A program made the translations under genes and the position numbers. Of a stretch of DNA of 64,000 nucleotides, positions 50,898 through 58,855 are shown in pieces. The stretch comes from Agromyces sp. H66 (GTDB lineage Bacteria > Actinomycetota > Actinomycetes > Actinomycetales > Microbacteriaceae): assembly GCF_004959775.1 (NCBI RefSeq), contig NZ_SJZG01000001.1:496001-560000 (forward strand), read 5' to 3'. The notes under the pieces are model-generated. The model was not told the origin of the DNA and did not search any database. It saw only the letters and a list, made by a program, of their open reading frames with translations. Each line of letters opens with the position of its first letter. Position 1 is the first letter of the stretch.

Positions 50898-51758
50898 CTA
50901 CCGCGACCTGGCTCCCGGGCTCGTGAGCACGGATGCCGCGCTCGCATGTCCGGCCCGGCACGCCGCCGCGACATCCGCCCCCTGCAGGGTGGCCGCGAGG
51001 AACCCGGCCGCGAACGCGTCGCCCGCACCCGTGGTGTCGCGGATGCCCGCAACGGGCGGCACGTCCACGCGAGTTGCGAGCCGGCCGCCCGTGATCACGT
51101 CGGTCGGCAGCGGCCCGTGCTTCACGACGACGGTGGGGGCGACGGATGCCGCGAGGGCACCGCCGCCCGCGAGGCCGAGGAGCGCCGCCTCGTCCTCGTT
51201 CGCGAACACTACGTCGGGGGCGAACGCGCGGACGAGTTCGAGCGCGGCCTCGACGCCGAGGCCCGAGATGAGGCCCGTCGAGGAGGCGTCGAGCGAGGTG
51301 CGCGCGCCCGCGTCGCGGGCGATCGCCGCGAGCCGCAGGAGCTCGCCGCGCATCGGCTCCCGCTCGAATCCGTAGGCAGGCGCGTGCAGCCAGGCGACGC
51401 CGTCGAGCCAGGCGGGGTCCACTCCGACGAGCTCGGCGGAGGCTCCGCGGTCGGGGAACATCGTGCGCTCGCCCCCGGCGTCGACGAGGAGGACGATCGT
51501 GCCGGTGCGGCCCTCGCGCTGCACGCGCACGTCGACGCCGTGCGACGCGAGCTCGGCGACGAGCGCGTCGCCCGCGGCATCCGCGCCCACCCGCCCGATG
51601 AACCCGGTCGGCACGAGCCCGGCCGCGAGCGCCGCGACGTTCGCCGCGCTTCCGCCGCGCGACCGGAACACCTGCGCGGCCGTGTCGGTCGCGGTGCGCA
51701 CGGGCTCGCCCGCCCAGACGACGATGTCCTCGACGAGGTCGCCGACGACCGCGAGCAC
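50898..51758 (-). CDS. psuK: PfkB-family kinase, pseudouridine kinase
   Basis: A 286-residue sugar/nucleoside kinase. SRGGSAANVAALAAGL and IGRVGADAAGD are PfkB substrate-site elements, and DTTGAGDAFAAGF contains the catalytic Asp. The substrate is inferred from psuG just upstream: PsuK phosphorylates pseudouridine and PsuG splits the phosphate. The GTG at 51758 is the first plausible start after psuG. It lies 13 bp past a palindromic repeat that fills the gap, and its ribosome site is weak. Confidence 0.85.
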   Translation of the reverse strand: MLAVVGDLVEDIVVWAGEPVRTATDTAAQVFRSRGGSAANVAALAAGLVPTGFIGRVGADAAGDALVAELASHGVDVRVQREGRTGTIVLLVDAGGERTMFPDRGASAELVGVDPAWLDGVAWLHAPAYGFEREPMRGELLRLAAIARDAGARTSLDASSTGLISGLGVEAALELVRAFAPDVVFANEDEAALLGLAGGGALAASVAPTVVVKHGPLPTDVITGGRLATRVDVPPVAGIRDTTGAGDAFAAGFLAATLQGADVAAACRAGHASAASVLTSPGARSR

Positions 51759-51770
51759 GCCGGGTGCGGC

Positions 51771-51822
51771 CCCTGAGCTCGTCGAAGGGGCTGCGTGGCT
51801 CGCCTCGACGGGCTCAGCGAAC
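51771..51822. repeat. Palindromic repeat between psuG and psuK
   Basis: CCTTCGACGAGCTCAGG-like and CTGAGCCCGTCGAGG-like arms face each other. This is a common dispersed repeat in actinobacterial genomes (from memory). It sits inside the psuG-psuK transcript and could form an RNA hairpin between them. Confidence 0.6.
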
Positions 51823-51831
51823 GGCGAGCGC

Positions 51832-52752
51832 TCAGCGCGCGGCGACGGCACGTGCGATCTCCGCCCCGAGCGCGACGTTGCCTCGGTACACCTCGAGGTT
51901 GACCTCGAGGCTGCGCCCGCCGGTGGCGCGCTGCACGAAGTCGAGCAGGAAGGGCGTCGTGTCGTGCCCCGTGATGCCGGCATCGGATGCCGCGGCCAGC
52001 GCCTCGGCGAGCACGCGGTCGTGGAAGGCGGGGTCGAGCTGCTCCGCCTCGGCGACCGGGTTCGCCACGAGCACCGCGGCGGTCAGGCCGAGTTCGTCCC
52101 GGGCATGCGCCAGCGCCGCGGCCTCCGTGGGGTTCTCGATGCGGTAGTCGAGGGAGAAGCCCGAATCGGCCACGTAGAAGCCGGGGTAGCGGTTCGTGCG
52201 ATAGCCAACGACCGGGATGTTGAGCGTCTCGAGGCGTTCGAGGGTGGCGCCGATGTCGAGGATCGACTTCACGCCCGCGCTCACCAGCGTGATGGGCGTC
52301 GTCGCGAGCGTGGTGAGGTCGGCCGACTCGTCGAACGTCTCGCCGGCGCCGCGGTGCACGCCGCCGAGGCCGCCCGTCGACATGACCCGGATGCCGGCGC
52401 GGTGCGCGAGCCACGCGGTCGCCGCGACCGTCGTGCCGCCGTCGAGCCCCTTGGCCCGGGCGATCGGCAGGTCGCGCACGCTCACCTTGACGACGGCGTC
52501 GGCCGTGCAGAGCCGTTCGATCTCGGCGCGGCCCAGGCCCACCGTGGCGACGCCGTCGATGACGCCGATGGTCGCGGGCAGCACGCCGGCCGATCGCACC
52601 TGCTCCTCGGACTCGAGGCCGACCTCGAGGTTGCGGGGGCTCGGCAGGCCGTGGCTCAGGATGGTCGACTCGAGGGCGAGCACCGGGGCGCCGGCTCGGA
52701 GCGCGTCGCGAACCTCGTCGGCGATGCGGATGCCGGGTGGGGGAGTCTGCAT
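51832..52752 (-). CDS. psuG: Pseudouridine-5'-phosphate glycosidase
   Basis: A 306-residue enzyme that splits pseudouridine 5'-phosphate into uracil and ribose 5-phosphate (the reversible C-C glycosidic bond). LALESTILSHGLP, with the catalytic Glu, and a later VSAGVKSILDIG (active-site Lys and metal Asp) are family signatures. FDESADL lies between. Start ATG 52752 is supported by a leaderless-type -10 box. It heads the psuG-psuK unit for pseudouridine breakdown. Confidence 0.92.
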   Translation of the reverse strand: MQTPPPGIRIADEVRDALRAGAPVLALESTILSHGLPSPRNLEVGLESEEQVRSAGVLPATIGVIDGVATVGLGRAEIERLCTADAVVKVSVRDLPIARAKGLDGGTTVAATAWLAHRAGIRVMSTGGLGGVHRGAGETFDESADLTTLATTPITLVSAGVKSILDIGATLERLETLNIPVVGYRTNRYPGFYVADSGFSLDYRIENPTEAAALAHARDELGLTAAVLVANPVAEAEQLDPAFHDRVLAEALAAASDAGITGHDTTPFLLDFVQRATGGRSLEVNLEVYRGNVALGAEIARAVAAR

Positions 52753-52758
52753 GCTGTC

Positions 52759-52764
52759 AGCGTA
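52759..52764 (-). promoter_or_regulatory. -10 box of psuG (leaderless type)
   Basis: TACGCT on the minus strand ends 6 nt before the ATG at 52752. Confidence 0.45.
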
Positions 52765-52815
52765 CGAGGTCCCGGCGTCGGTCGGACCGACTGTACGGAT
52801 GTCGGTGCCCGGGTC

Positions 52816-52821
52816 TATCGT
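52816..52821 (+). promoter_or_regulatory. -10 box of ABC-2 operon (near-leaderless)
   Basis: TATCGT ends 8 nt before the GTG at 52830. Confidence 0.4.
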
Positions 52822-52829
52822 GGTGGCTT

Positions 52830-53756
52830 GTGCCGGAACCAGTGATCGTCGCCCAGGGACTCGTCAAGCGCTACGGTGCCTTCGCCGCGGTCGACGGCAT
52901 CTCGTTCGAGGTCGCGCCGGGCGAGTCGTTCGGGCTGCTCGGCCCCAACGGTGCGGGCAAGTCGACCACGATGCGCATGGTGGGAGCGGTCTCATCCCGA
53001 AGCGGCGGGGAACTGAAGATCCTCGGGCTCGATCCCGACCGGCACGGTCCCGACATCCGCTCGCAGCTCGGCGTGGTGCCGCAGGCCGACAACCTCGACA
53101 CCGAGTTGCGCGTGCGCGAGAACCTCCTGGTGTACGGACGCTACTTCGGCCTGCCCCGCCGCGTCGTCGCCGAGCGGGCCGATGAGCTCCTCTCCTTCGC
53201 CCAGCTGGAGGACCGGGCCGCCGCGAAGGTCGACGCGCTGTCGGGCGGCATGAAGCGTCGCCTCACCATCGCGCGGGCGCTGATCAACGACCCGCGCATC
53301 CTGCTGCTCGACGAGCCGACGACCGGGCTCGACCCGCAGGCCCGCCACATCCTGTGGGACCGGCTGTTCCGGCTCAAGGAGCAGGGCAAGACCCTCGTGC
53401 TCACCACGCACTACATGGACGAGGCCGAGCAGCTCTGCGACCGCATCGTCGTGGTCGACAAGGGCAGCATCATGGCGGAGGGCACGCCGGCGGAGCTGAT
53501 CCGCCGGTACTCGTCGCGCGAGGTGCTCGAACTGCGTTTCGGCTCCGACCGCAACCACGAGGTCGCGCAGGCCCTGCAGGGGCGGGGCGACCGCATCGAG
53601 GTGCTGCCCGACCGCATCCTCGTCTACACCGCCGACGGGGAGCAGGAGCTCGAGCGCGTCTCCGAGGCGGGTCTGCATCCGATCACGAGCCTGGTGCGCC
53701 GATCGAGCCTGGAGGACGTGTTCCTCCGCCTCACCGGACGGAGCCTGATCGAATGA
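52830..53756 (+). CDS. ABC transporter ATP-binding protein (NodI/DrrA-like)
   Basis: A 308-residue ATPase driving the two permeases that follow. LLGPNGAGKST is Walker A, DALSGGMKRRL the signature, ILLLDEPTTGLDP Walker B plus D-loop, and TTHYMDEAEQL the H-loop. The C-terminal extension of about 80 residues is typical of DrrA/NodI-type exporters of antibiotics or lipo-oligosaccharides. The GTG start follows the -10 box closely. The stop overlaps the first permease start (ATGA). Confidence 0.9.
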   Translation: MPEPVIVAQGLVKRYGAFAAVDGISFEVAPGESFGLLGPNGAGKSTTMRMVGAVSSRSGGELKILGLDPDRHGPDIRSQLGVVPQADNLDTELRVRENLLVYGRYFGLPRRVVAERADELLSFAQLEDRAAAKVDALSGGMKRRLTIARALINDPRILLLDEPTTGLDPQARHILWDRLFRLKEQGKTLVLTTHYMDEAEQLCDRIVVVDKGSIMAEGTPAELIRRYSSREVLELRFGSDRNHEVAQALQGRGDRIEVLPDRILVYTADGEQELERVSEAGLHPITSLVRRSSLEDVFLRLTGRSLIE

Positions 53757-54640
53757 GCGATCCCCGCTGGTCGAAAAGCGGCGACGTCGCGTCTCGAGAC
53801 CGCTCCGCGGCATCCGCCTACGCGACCGATGACGCGCGCCTCGCGCTCGCCGCCGGCGCGCGTCCTCGGCGGTTCGGCGCCTGGTACGTGGCCGAGCACC
53901 GGCTGCGCGTCATGTGGTCGTACGCGCAGACGATCATCTCCACCGGGTTCGGCGAGCCGCTCGTCTACCTCTACGCGATGGGCGTCGGCCTCGCCACGCT
54001 CGTCGATCGCAACCTCGACGCCGGCGGCGTCGGCTACCTCGTCTTCGTGGCCCCCGCCCTGCTCTGCAGCGCCGGACTCACCGCCGCGATGATCGAGTTC
54101 TCGTACCCCGTGATGGTCGGCTACAAGTGGAATCCCACGTTCAGCGGCATGCACGCGGGGCCGATCCGTCCCGGTCAGATCGTCGACGGCCTCGTGATCT
54201 CGGTCGTCATCCGCCTCGCGGCGACGATGGTCGTCTACTACGCCTTCATGGTGCTCTTCGGCGCCGTGCCGTCGCCGACCGGGTGGATCGCGATCCCCGT
54301 CGCGGTCCTCACTGGCATGGCGTTCGGCACGTTGCTCATGGCGTACGCCTCGACCATCCGAGAGGACACCGGCCAGCTGGCCATGGTCCAGCGGCTCGTG
54401 GTGCTGCCGCTCACGCTGTTCTCGGGCACCTTCTTCCCGCTCACGCAGCTGCCGTGGTTCCTGCAGTGGATCGGCTGGATCTCGCCCCTCTGGCACGGCA
54501 CGGAACTGTCCAGGGTGGCGACGTTCGGATACGCGGAGCCGATCTGGCTCACCGCCGTGCACGTGGTCGTCCTCGTCGCCATGACCGCGGTCGGATGGCT
54601 CTGGTCGCGGCGCATCGCGGTGCGGAGGCTGACCGCATGA
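53753..54640 (+). CDS. ABC-2 type permease, first of two
   Basis: A 295-residue membrane protein with six helices after a cytoplasmic N-terminus of about 50 residues. The family element LPLTLFSGTFFPLTQLP near residue 215, followed by PLWHGTELSR, matches NodJ/DrrB-type permeases. The first 20 residues are encoded by a GCTGGTCGA...CTCGAGACC repeat and look like a repeat-derived extension. Both gene ends overlap neighbours by ATGA, so the three genes form a tightly coupled operon. Confidence 0.85.
   Translation: MSDPRWSKSGDVASRDRSAASAYATDDARLALAAGARPRRFGAWYVAEHRLRVMWSYAQTIISTGFGEPLVYLYAMGVGLATLVDRNLDAGGVGYLVFVAPALLCSAGLTAAMIEFSYPVMVGYKWNPTFSGMHAGPIRPGQIVDGLVISVVIRLAATMVVYYAFMVLFGAVPSPTGWIAIPVAVLTGMAFGTLLMAYASTIREDTGQLAMVQRLVVLPLTLFSGTFFPLTQLPWFLQWIGWISPLWHGTELSRVATFGYAEPIWLTAVHVVVLVAMTAVGWLWSRRIAVRRLTA
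53766..53806. repeat. Dispersed repeat inside the permease start
   Basis: GCTGGTCGAAAAGCG ... GTCTCGAGACCG resembles a repeat common in related genomes (from memory), here read in frame as the N-terminus of the permease. Confidence 0.4.
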
Positions 54641-55461
54641 CCCTCGTCGATCACGCGGCCGAGCACCGCACCGGCCGGGGTGGCGTCGCAGCCCTCTACG
54701 CCGGCAACGCCAGGGCCGTGATGTACCGCGGCTGGCGTGCCACCCGCTCCACGAACTGGCTCGTGATGATGAGCGGACTGTTCGAGCCGATCTTCTACCT
54801 GCTCTCGCTCGGCGTCGGGCTCGGCGCGCTCGTCGGCACGGTCACGGTCGACGGCCGGGAGGTCGAGTACGCGGCGTACATCGCGCCGGCCCTGCTCGCG
54901 GTCGCGGCGATGAACGGCGCGATCTACGACTCCACGTGGAACGTGTTCTTCAAGATCCGCTTCGCCAAGCTCTACGAGGGCATGCTCGCCACCTCGCTCG
55001 GACCGCTCGACGTGGCACTCGGCGAGATCTCGCTCGCGCTGCTGCGCGGCGGACTCTACGCGGCGGGCTTCATGGTCGTCATGCAGGCGCTCGGACTCGC
55101 CCTGTCGTGGTGGGCGCTGCTCGCCATCCCCGCGGTGCTGCTCATCGCCTTCGGGTTCGCGAGCTTCGGCATGGCGGTCACGAGCTACATGAAGTCGTTC
55201 CAGCAGATGGACTGGATCAACTTCGTGCTGCTGCCGATGTTCCTGTTCTCGGCGACCTTCTACCCGCTCTCGGTCTACCCCGAGTGGCTGCAGGTCGTGA
55301 TCCAGGCGTTGCCGCTCTGGCACGGCGTCGAACTCGTGCGCGGACTCACCACGGGCGCCGTGGATCCGGGGATGCTGTGGCACGTGCTGTACTACGCGGT
55401 GATGATCGCGGTCGGACTGGTGTTCACGACGAAGCGGTTGCGGGCGCTCTTCCTCGATTGA
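54637..55461 (+). CDS. ABC-2 type permease, second of two
   Basis: A 274-residue, six-helix permease. FLFSATFYPLSVYPEWLQ and PLWHGVELVRGLTTG mirror the same elements of the preceding permease, so the pair arose by duplication and probably forms a heterodimer. The ATG overlaps the upstream stop. The exported compound is unknown. The gene is convergent with a small monooxygenase-like gene 13 bp away. Confidence 0.87.
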   Translation: MTLVDHAAEHRTGRGGVAALYAGNARAVMYRGWRATRSTNWLVMMSGLFEPIFYLLSLGVGLGALVGTVTVDGREVEYAAYIAPALLAVAAMNGAIYDSTWNVFFKIRFAKLYEGMLATSLGPLDVALGEISLALLRGGLYAAGFMVVMQALGLALSWWALLAIPAVLLIAFGFASFGMAVTSYMKSFQQMDWINFVLLPMFLFSATFYPLSVYPEWLQVVIQALPLWHGVELVRGLTTGAVDPGMLWHVLYYAVMIAVGLVFTTKRLRALFLD

Positions 55462-55474
55462 GCCGCGCGCCCCG

Positions 55475-55789
55475 TCAGTCCACCATGTCGTCGGGCGGAA
55501 GCACCCCGGCATCCTCGAGGAGGATGCGCTCGGGCGGGCGGGCGTACCAGCGCCCGTCGGGGTCGTCGTGCGCCGCGACCTCCAGCAGCCCAGGCCGGGC
55601 CGCCTCCCAGTGCGCCCGCGATTCCCAGACGGCGATGGCCACGATGCGGTCGCCGCCGTCCTCGCGCCACGGGCCGATCTGCACCAGCCCCGGCGTGCCG
55701 AGCGCAGCGAGGCGCACCCGGTTCATCGCGTCGAGCACCTCCTGCTCCGAGCCCGGATTCGGCACGAGGAACGACATCTCGATGAACAT
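55475..55789 (-). CDS. Antibiotic biosynthesis monooxygenase-like (ABM) protein
   Basis: A 104-residue dimeric alpha/beta-barrel protein. MFIEMSFLVPNPG is the first strand, followed by a helix (EQEVLDAMNRVRLAAL), VQIGPW, IVAIAVWESRAHWEAA and a C-terminal tail. The fold matches ABM/heme-degrading relatives, but no specific catalytic residue can be named. Start ATG 55789 is set by a -10 box 6 nt upstream; an upstream in-frame start would run into a palindromic repeat. Confidence 0.7.
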   Translation of the reverse strand: MFIEMSFLVPNPGSEQEVLDAMNRVRLAALGTPGLVQIGPWREDGGDRIVAIAVWESRAHWEAARPGLLEVAAHDDPDGRWYARPPERILLEDAGVLPPDDMVD

Positions 55790-55795
55790 GGGCCC

Positions 55796-55801
55796 ACCGT
55801 A
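55796..55801 (-). promoter_or_regulatory. -10 box of ABM-like gene (leaderless type)
   Basis: TACGGT on the minus strand ends 6 nt before the ATG at 55789. Confidence 0.42.
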
Positions 55802-55890
55802 GCGAGTGTTTCCGCGTGTGACGACCCCACGCGGCATCCATGATCCCCGGCGTATCGTGGCGGCATCGAAGATTGCCGCGATGACCTCGC

Positions 55891-55965
55891 GCAATCGAGG
55901 AGATCCCGCCGATCGAGGTCGATCTCGCTCGATCGGACCTCGTTCGTCGGGATCTCCTCAGTTGC
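55891..55965. repeat. Large palindromic intergenic repeat, family A, copy 2
   Basis: Arms of 30 bp (GCAATCGAGGAGATCCCG... and the complement of GCAACTGAGGAGATCCCG...) pair with four mismatches. The arm consensus GCAACTGAGGNGATCCCG...CGAGGTC is shared with 23086-23162. Confidence 0.65.
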
Positions 55966-55983
55966 AGCGGGCGGATGCCGCGA

Positions 55984-56340
55984 TCAGCGCCAGGCGACCG
56001 CCACGATGACGTTGGCGAGCGTGAGCCCGCCGACGGCCCACAGCGCCCAGCTCGGCGCCGGGTTCTTCTTGCGGTAGACGAAGACGAGCACGGTGATGAT
56101 GACCGCGATCACGAGCTTGACCGCGATCTTCCAGTTGTTCACGTCGTAGAGGTCGCCCATCTCGATGGTCGCCACCAGCAGCAGGCCGGTGATCAGCTGC
56201 GTCAGCGCCCCGTCGATCATGGCCCGCACCACGGTGCCCTTGCCCTGCCCGATCGATTTCACCTGTACCAGGAATCCGCCGAGCAGCATGGCGAGGCCGA
56301 CGAAGTGCAGGATGACGAGGATGATGCGCAGGATTTCCAT
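55984..56340 (-). CDS. Four-helix membrane protein of unknown function
   Basis: A 118-residue integral membrane protein with helices near residues 4-26, 43-61, 70-90 and 98-116. MLLGGFLVQ and DGALTQLITGLLL are distinctive, and a basic YRKKNPAPSW loop separates helices 3 and 4. The layout recalls small actinobacterial membrane proteins linked to copper or electron-transport genes, but I assign no function. Leaderless start from TAGGCT. Confidence 0.7.
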   Translation of the reverse strand: MEILRIILVILHFVGLAMLLGGFLVQVKSIGQGKGTVVRAMIDGALTQLITGLLLVATIEMGDLYDVNNWKIAVKLVIAVIITVLVFVYRKKNPAPSWALWAVGGLTLANVIVAVAWR

Positions 56341-56346
56341 GGTTCG

Positions 56347-56352
56347 AGCCTA
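56347..56352 (-). promoter_or_regulatory. -10 box of membrane protein gene (leaderless type)
   Basis: TAGGCT on the minus strand ends 6 nt before the ATG at 56340. Confidence 0.45.
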
Positions 56353-56423
56353 GGAGCCCGGCGACCCTCGGCGCCACCGGAGCACGCTCGCTGCCGCGGA
56401 AACCAACCGAAAGTCGGATGGGC

Positions 56424-56894
56424 TCAGCGCGCGAGCGACCGGATGGCGCGCACCGTGGCGATCACGGCCTCCGCGGCCTCGCGGCCCTTGTCCTCCTTCG
56501 ACCCGGGGAGCCCCGCCCGGTCGAGTCCCTGCTGCTCGTCGTCGAGGGTGAGCACGCCGAAGCCCACGGGCTTGCCGGTGTCGAGGGCGACGCGCGTGAG
56601 TCCGTCGGTGGCGGCCGACGAGACGTACTCGAAGTGCGGGGTCCCACCGCGGATGATGACGCCGAGCGCGACCACCGCGTCCGCGCCGAGGTCGAGCGCG
56701 GCCTTCGCGACCACGGGCAGCTCGAAGCTGCCGGGCACGCGCACGAGCTCGAAGGCGGCGCCGGATGCCTCGAGCGTGCGCGTCGCGCCGTCGATGAGCC
56801 CGTTCGTGATCTCCTCGTGCCAACTGCCGGCGACGATCACGACCCTCAGGCCGGTGCCGTCGACGTCGAGTTCGGGGGATCCCTGTCCACTCAT
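56424..56894 (-). CDS. ribH: 6,7-dimethyl-8-ribityllumazine synthase
   Basis: A 156-residue enzyme of the penultimate step of riboflavin synthesis, joining the dione and the butanone phosphate. Its relatives form icosahedral or pentameric shells. [35 protein letters not shown] (with the catalytic His) and [15 protein letters not shown] are family signatures. It is last in the rib operon and overlaps ribBA by ATGA. Confidence 0.95.
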   Translation of the reverse strand: MSGQGSPELDVDGTGLRVVIVAGSWHEEITNGLIDGATRTLEASGAAFELVRVPGSFELPVVAKAALDLGADAVVALGVIIRGGTPHFEYVSSAATDGLTRVALDTGKPVGFGVLTLDDEQQGLDRAGLPGSKEDKGREAAEAVIATVRAIRSLAR

Positions 56895-58192
56895 GATGCG
56901 TGTCCTTCCAGGAGGGCCTCAGCCGCGGCATCCGTCAGCTGCTGGTCGTCGATCGTGTGTCCCATGCGGTGTCGCTTCGTGTCGAGGTACGCCGCGTTGC
57001 CCGCGCCGACGCCGACGACGAGCGGCAGGCGCTCGACCACCCGGATGCCCCGCGCCTCGAGCTGGCGGACCTTCTCGGGGTTGTTGGTGAGCAGGCGCAC
57101 GCGGTCGATGCCGAGGTCGGCGAGGATCGCCGTCGCCGCGCCGTAGTCGCGCGCGTCGATCGGCAGGCCGAGCGCGAGGTTCGCATCGAGGGTGTCGAGG
57201 CCGTCCTCCTGCAGGCGGTACGCGCGCAGCTTGTTGATGAGGCCGATGCCGCGGCCCTCGTGGCCGCGAAGGTACACGACGACGCCGCCGCGCTCCTCGA
57301 TCGCATCGAGCGCGGCGTCGAGCTGCGGGCCGCACTCGCACTTCAACGAACCGAACGCCTCACCGGTCAGGCACTCGGAGTGCACTCGCACGACGGCGCC
57401 CTCGGGGTCGCGCGACGGGTCGCCGGAGACGATCGCCACGTGGTCGGCGCCGGTTCCGCGGTCGCGGTACGCGCGCACGCGGAAGACGCCGTGCTCGGTG
57501 GGCAGCGAGGTCTCGACCTCGAAGGCGACGCGCGACGACTCGGGCACCACCATGCGCTCGCCGGTTCCGAGGTCGTAGCCGGCGTGCCACTCGTACATCC
57601 ATTCGATGAGCGCCGCGACCGTGGTCACCGGCAGCCCGTCGCGTGCGCCGAGTTCGAGGAGCCCGGGCAGGCGCATCATCTCGCCGTCGTCCTGCACCAA
57701 CTCGCCGATGACGGCCACGGGCTCCAGCCCGGCGAGCCGCATGAGGTCGACGGCCGCCTCGGTGTGCCCCGCGCGCTGGCGCACGCCGCCGTCGACGGCG
57801 CGGAGGGGCAGCACGTGCCCCGGCCGGATGAGCATCTCGGGCGTCGATGCGGGGTCGGCCAGGACGCGCAGCGTGTGCGCGCGGTCGGCGGCGCTGATGC
57901 CGGTCGACACGCGATCGGCCGCGTCGACCGAGATGGTGTAGGCCGTGCCGCGGATGTCCTCGTTGCGTTCCGTCATGAGCGGCAGCTCGAGTCGGTCGGC
58001 GACGGCGTTCGGCATCGGCGCGCACAGGTAGCCGCTCGTGTGGCGGATCATCCAGGCGAGCCACTCCTGGGTGGCGAACTCCGCGGCCATGATGGCGTCG
58101 CCCTCGTTCTCGCGGGCCTCGTCGTCGGCGACGATCACGGGTTTGCCCGCACGCAGCGCGTCGAGCACGTCGGGGATGCTGGCGAGGCTCAT
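56891..58192 (-). CDS. ribBA: Bifunctional 3,4-dihydroxy-2-butanone-4-phosphate synthase/GTP cyclohydrolase II
   Basis: A 433-residue two-domain enzyme supplying both riboflavin precursors. The N-terminal DHBP synthase has [10 protein letters not shown] (acidic metal loop) and [14 protein letters not shown]. The C-terminal GTP cyclohydrolase II has the zinc cysteines [17 protein letters not shown] and the stretch [11 protein letters not shown]. Both active sites look intact. The ATG overlaps the ribE stop, and the stop overlaps the ribH start. Confidence 0.95.
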   Translation of the reverse strand: MSLASIPDVLDALRAGKPVIVADDEARENEGDAIMAAEFATQEWLAWMIRHTSGYLCAPMPNAVADRLELPLMTERNEDIRGTAYTISVDAADRVSTGISAADRAHTLRVLADPASTPEMLIRPGHVLPLRAVDGGVRQRAGHTEAAVDLMRLAGLEPVAVIGELVQDDGEMMRLPGLLELGARDGLPVTTVAALIEWMYEWHAGYDLGTGERMVVPESSRVAFEVETSLPTEHGVFRVRAYRDRGTGADHVAIVSGDPSRDPEGAVVRVHSECLTGEAFGSLKCECGPQLDAALDAIEERGGVVVYLRGHEGRGIGLINKLRAYRLQEDGLDTLDANLALGLPIDARDYGAATAILADLGIDRVRLLTNNPEKVRQLEARGIRVVERLPLVVGVGAGNAAYLDTKRHRMGHTIDDQQLTDAAAEALLEGHAS

Positions 58193-58854
58193 GCGAGGCT
58201 CCCGGTCGAAATGGGCGCCGGTTCGGCGAGCGACGAGGGCAGCGTGCGATGCGCGTCGAGGCGCAGCATCCGCTCGACGTGACGCGCGAGGATGTCGGTC
58301 TCGATGTTCACGCGATCGCCGACCTCGACCCGGCCGAGCGTGGTCGCGGTGAGGGTCTCGGGGATGAGCGACACCTCGAACCACGAGCCGTCGGGCTCGT
58401 CGCCGAGGTCGCTCACCGTCAGCGAGACGCCGTCGACCGCGATCGAGCCCTTGTCGACGACGAGCGGCGCGTGCGCCTCGTCGAGGGAGAAGCGGATGAC
58501 GCGCCACGCCTCGCCGGGGCGGATCTCGAGCACCCTCGCGGTGCCGTCGATGTGCCCCTGCACGATGTGCCCGCCGAGGCGGTCGCCCACGAGCGCGGCG
58601 CGCTCGAGGTTCACGGGCCGACCCTCCTGCACGTCGTCGAGGGTCGACATGGCGAGCGTCTGGGCCATGACGTCGGCCGTGAACGATTCGTCGTCGGAGT
58701 CCACCACGGTGAGGCACACTCCCGACACGGAGATGGAGTCGCCGTGCCGCGCGCCTTCCACGGCCTTCGGTCCGCGAACGGTGAGTCGCGCCGCATCGGC
58801 GCTGCGCTCGACGCGCGTGACCGTGCCGAGCTCCTCGATGATTCCGGTGAACAT
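58189..58854 (-). CDS. ribE: Riboflavin synthase, alpha chain
   Basis: A 221-residue enzyme that converts two lumazines into riboflavin and the dione. Two tandem lumazine-binding repeats are seen: MFTGIIEELG...SISVSGVCLTV and GHIVQGHIDGTA...SIAVDGVSLTV. The C-terminal tail of about 20 residues is longer than usual. It starts one base after the ribD stop and overlaps ribBA. Confidence 0.95.
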   Translation of the reverse strand: MFTGIIEELGTVTRVERSADAARLTVRGPKAVEGARHGDSISVSGVCLTVVDSDDESFTADVMAQTLAMSTLDDVQEGRPVNLERAALVGDRLGGHIVQGHIDGTARVLEIRPGEAWRVIRFSLDEAHAPLVVDKGSIAVDGVSLTVSDLGDEPDGSWFEVSLIPETLTATTLGRVEVGDRVNIETDILARHVERMLRLDAHRTLPSSLAEPAPISTGSLA

Positions 58855-58855
58855 G

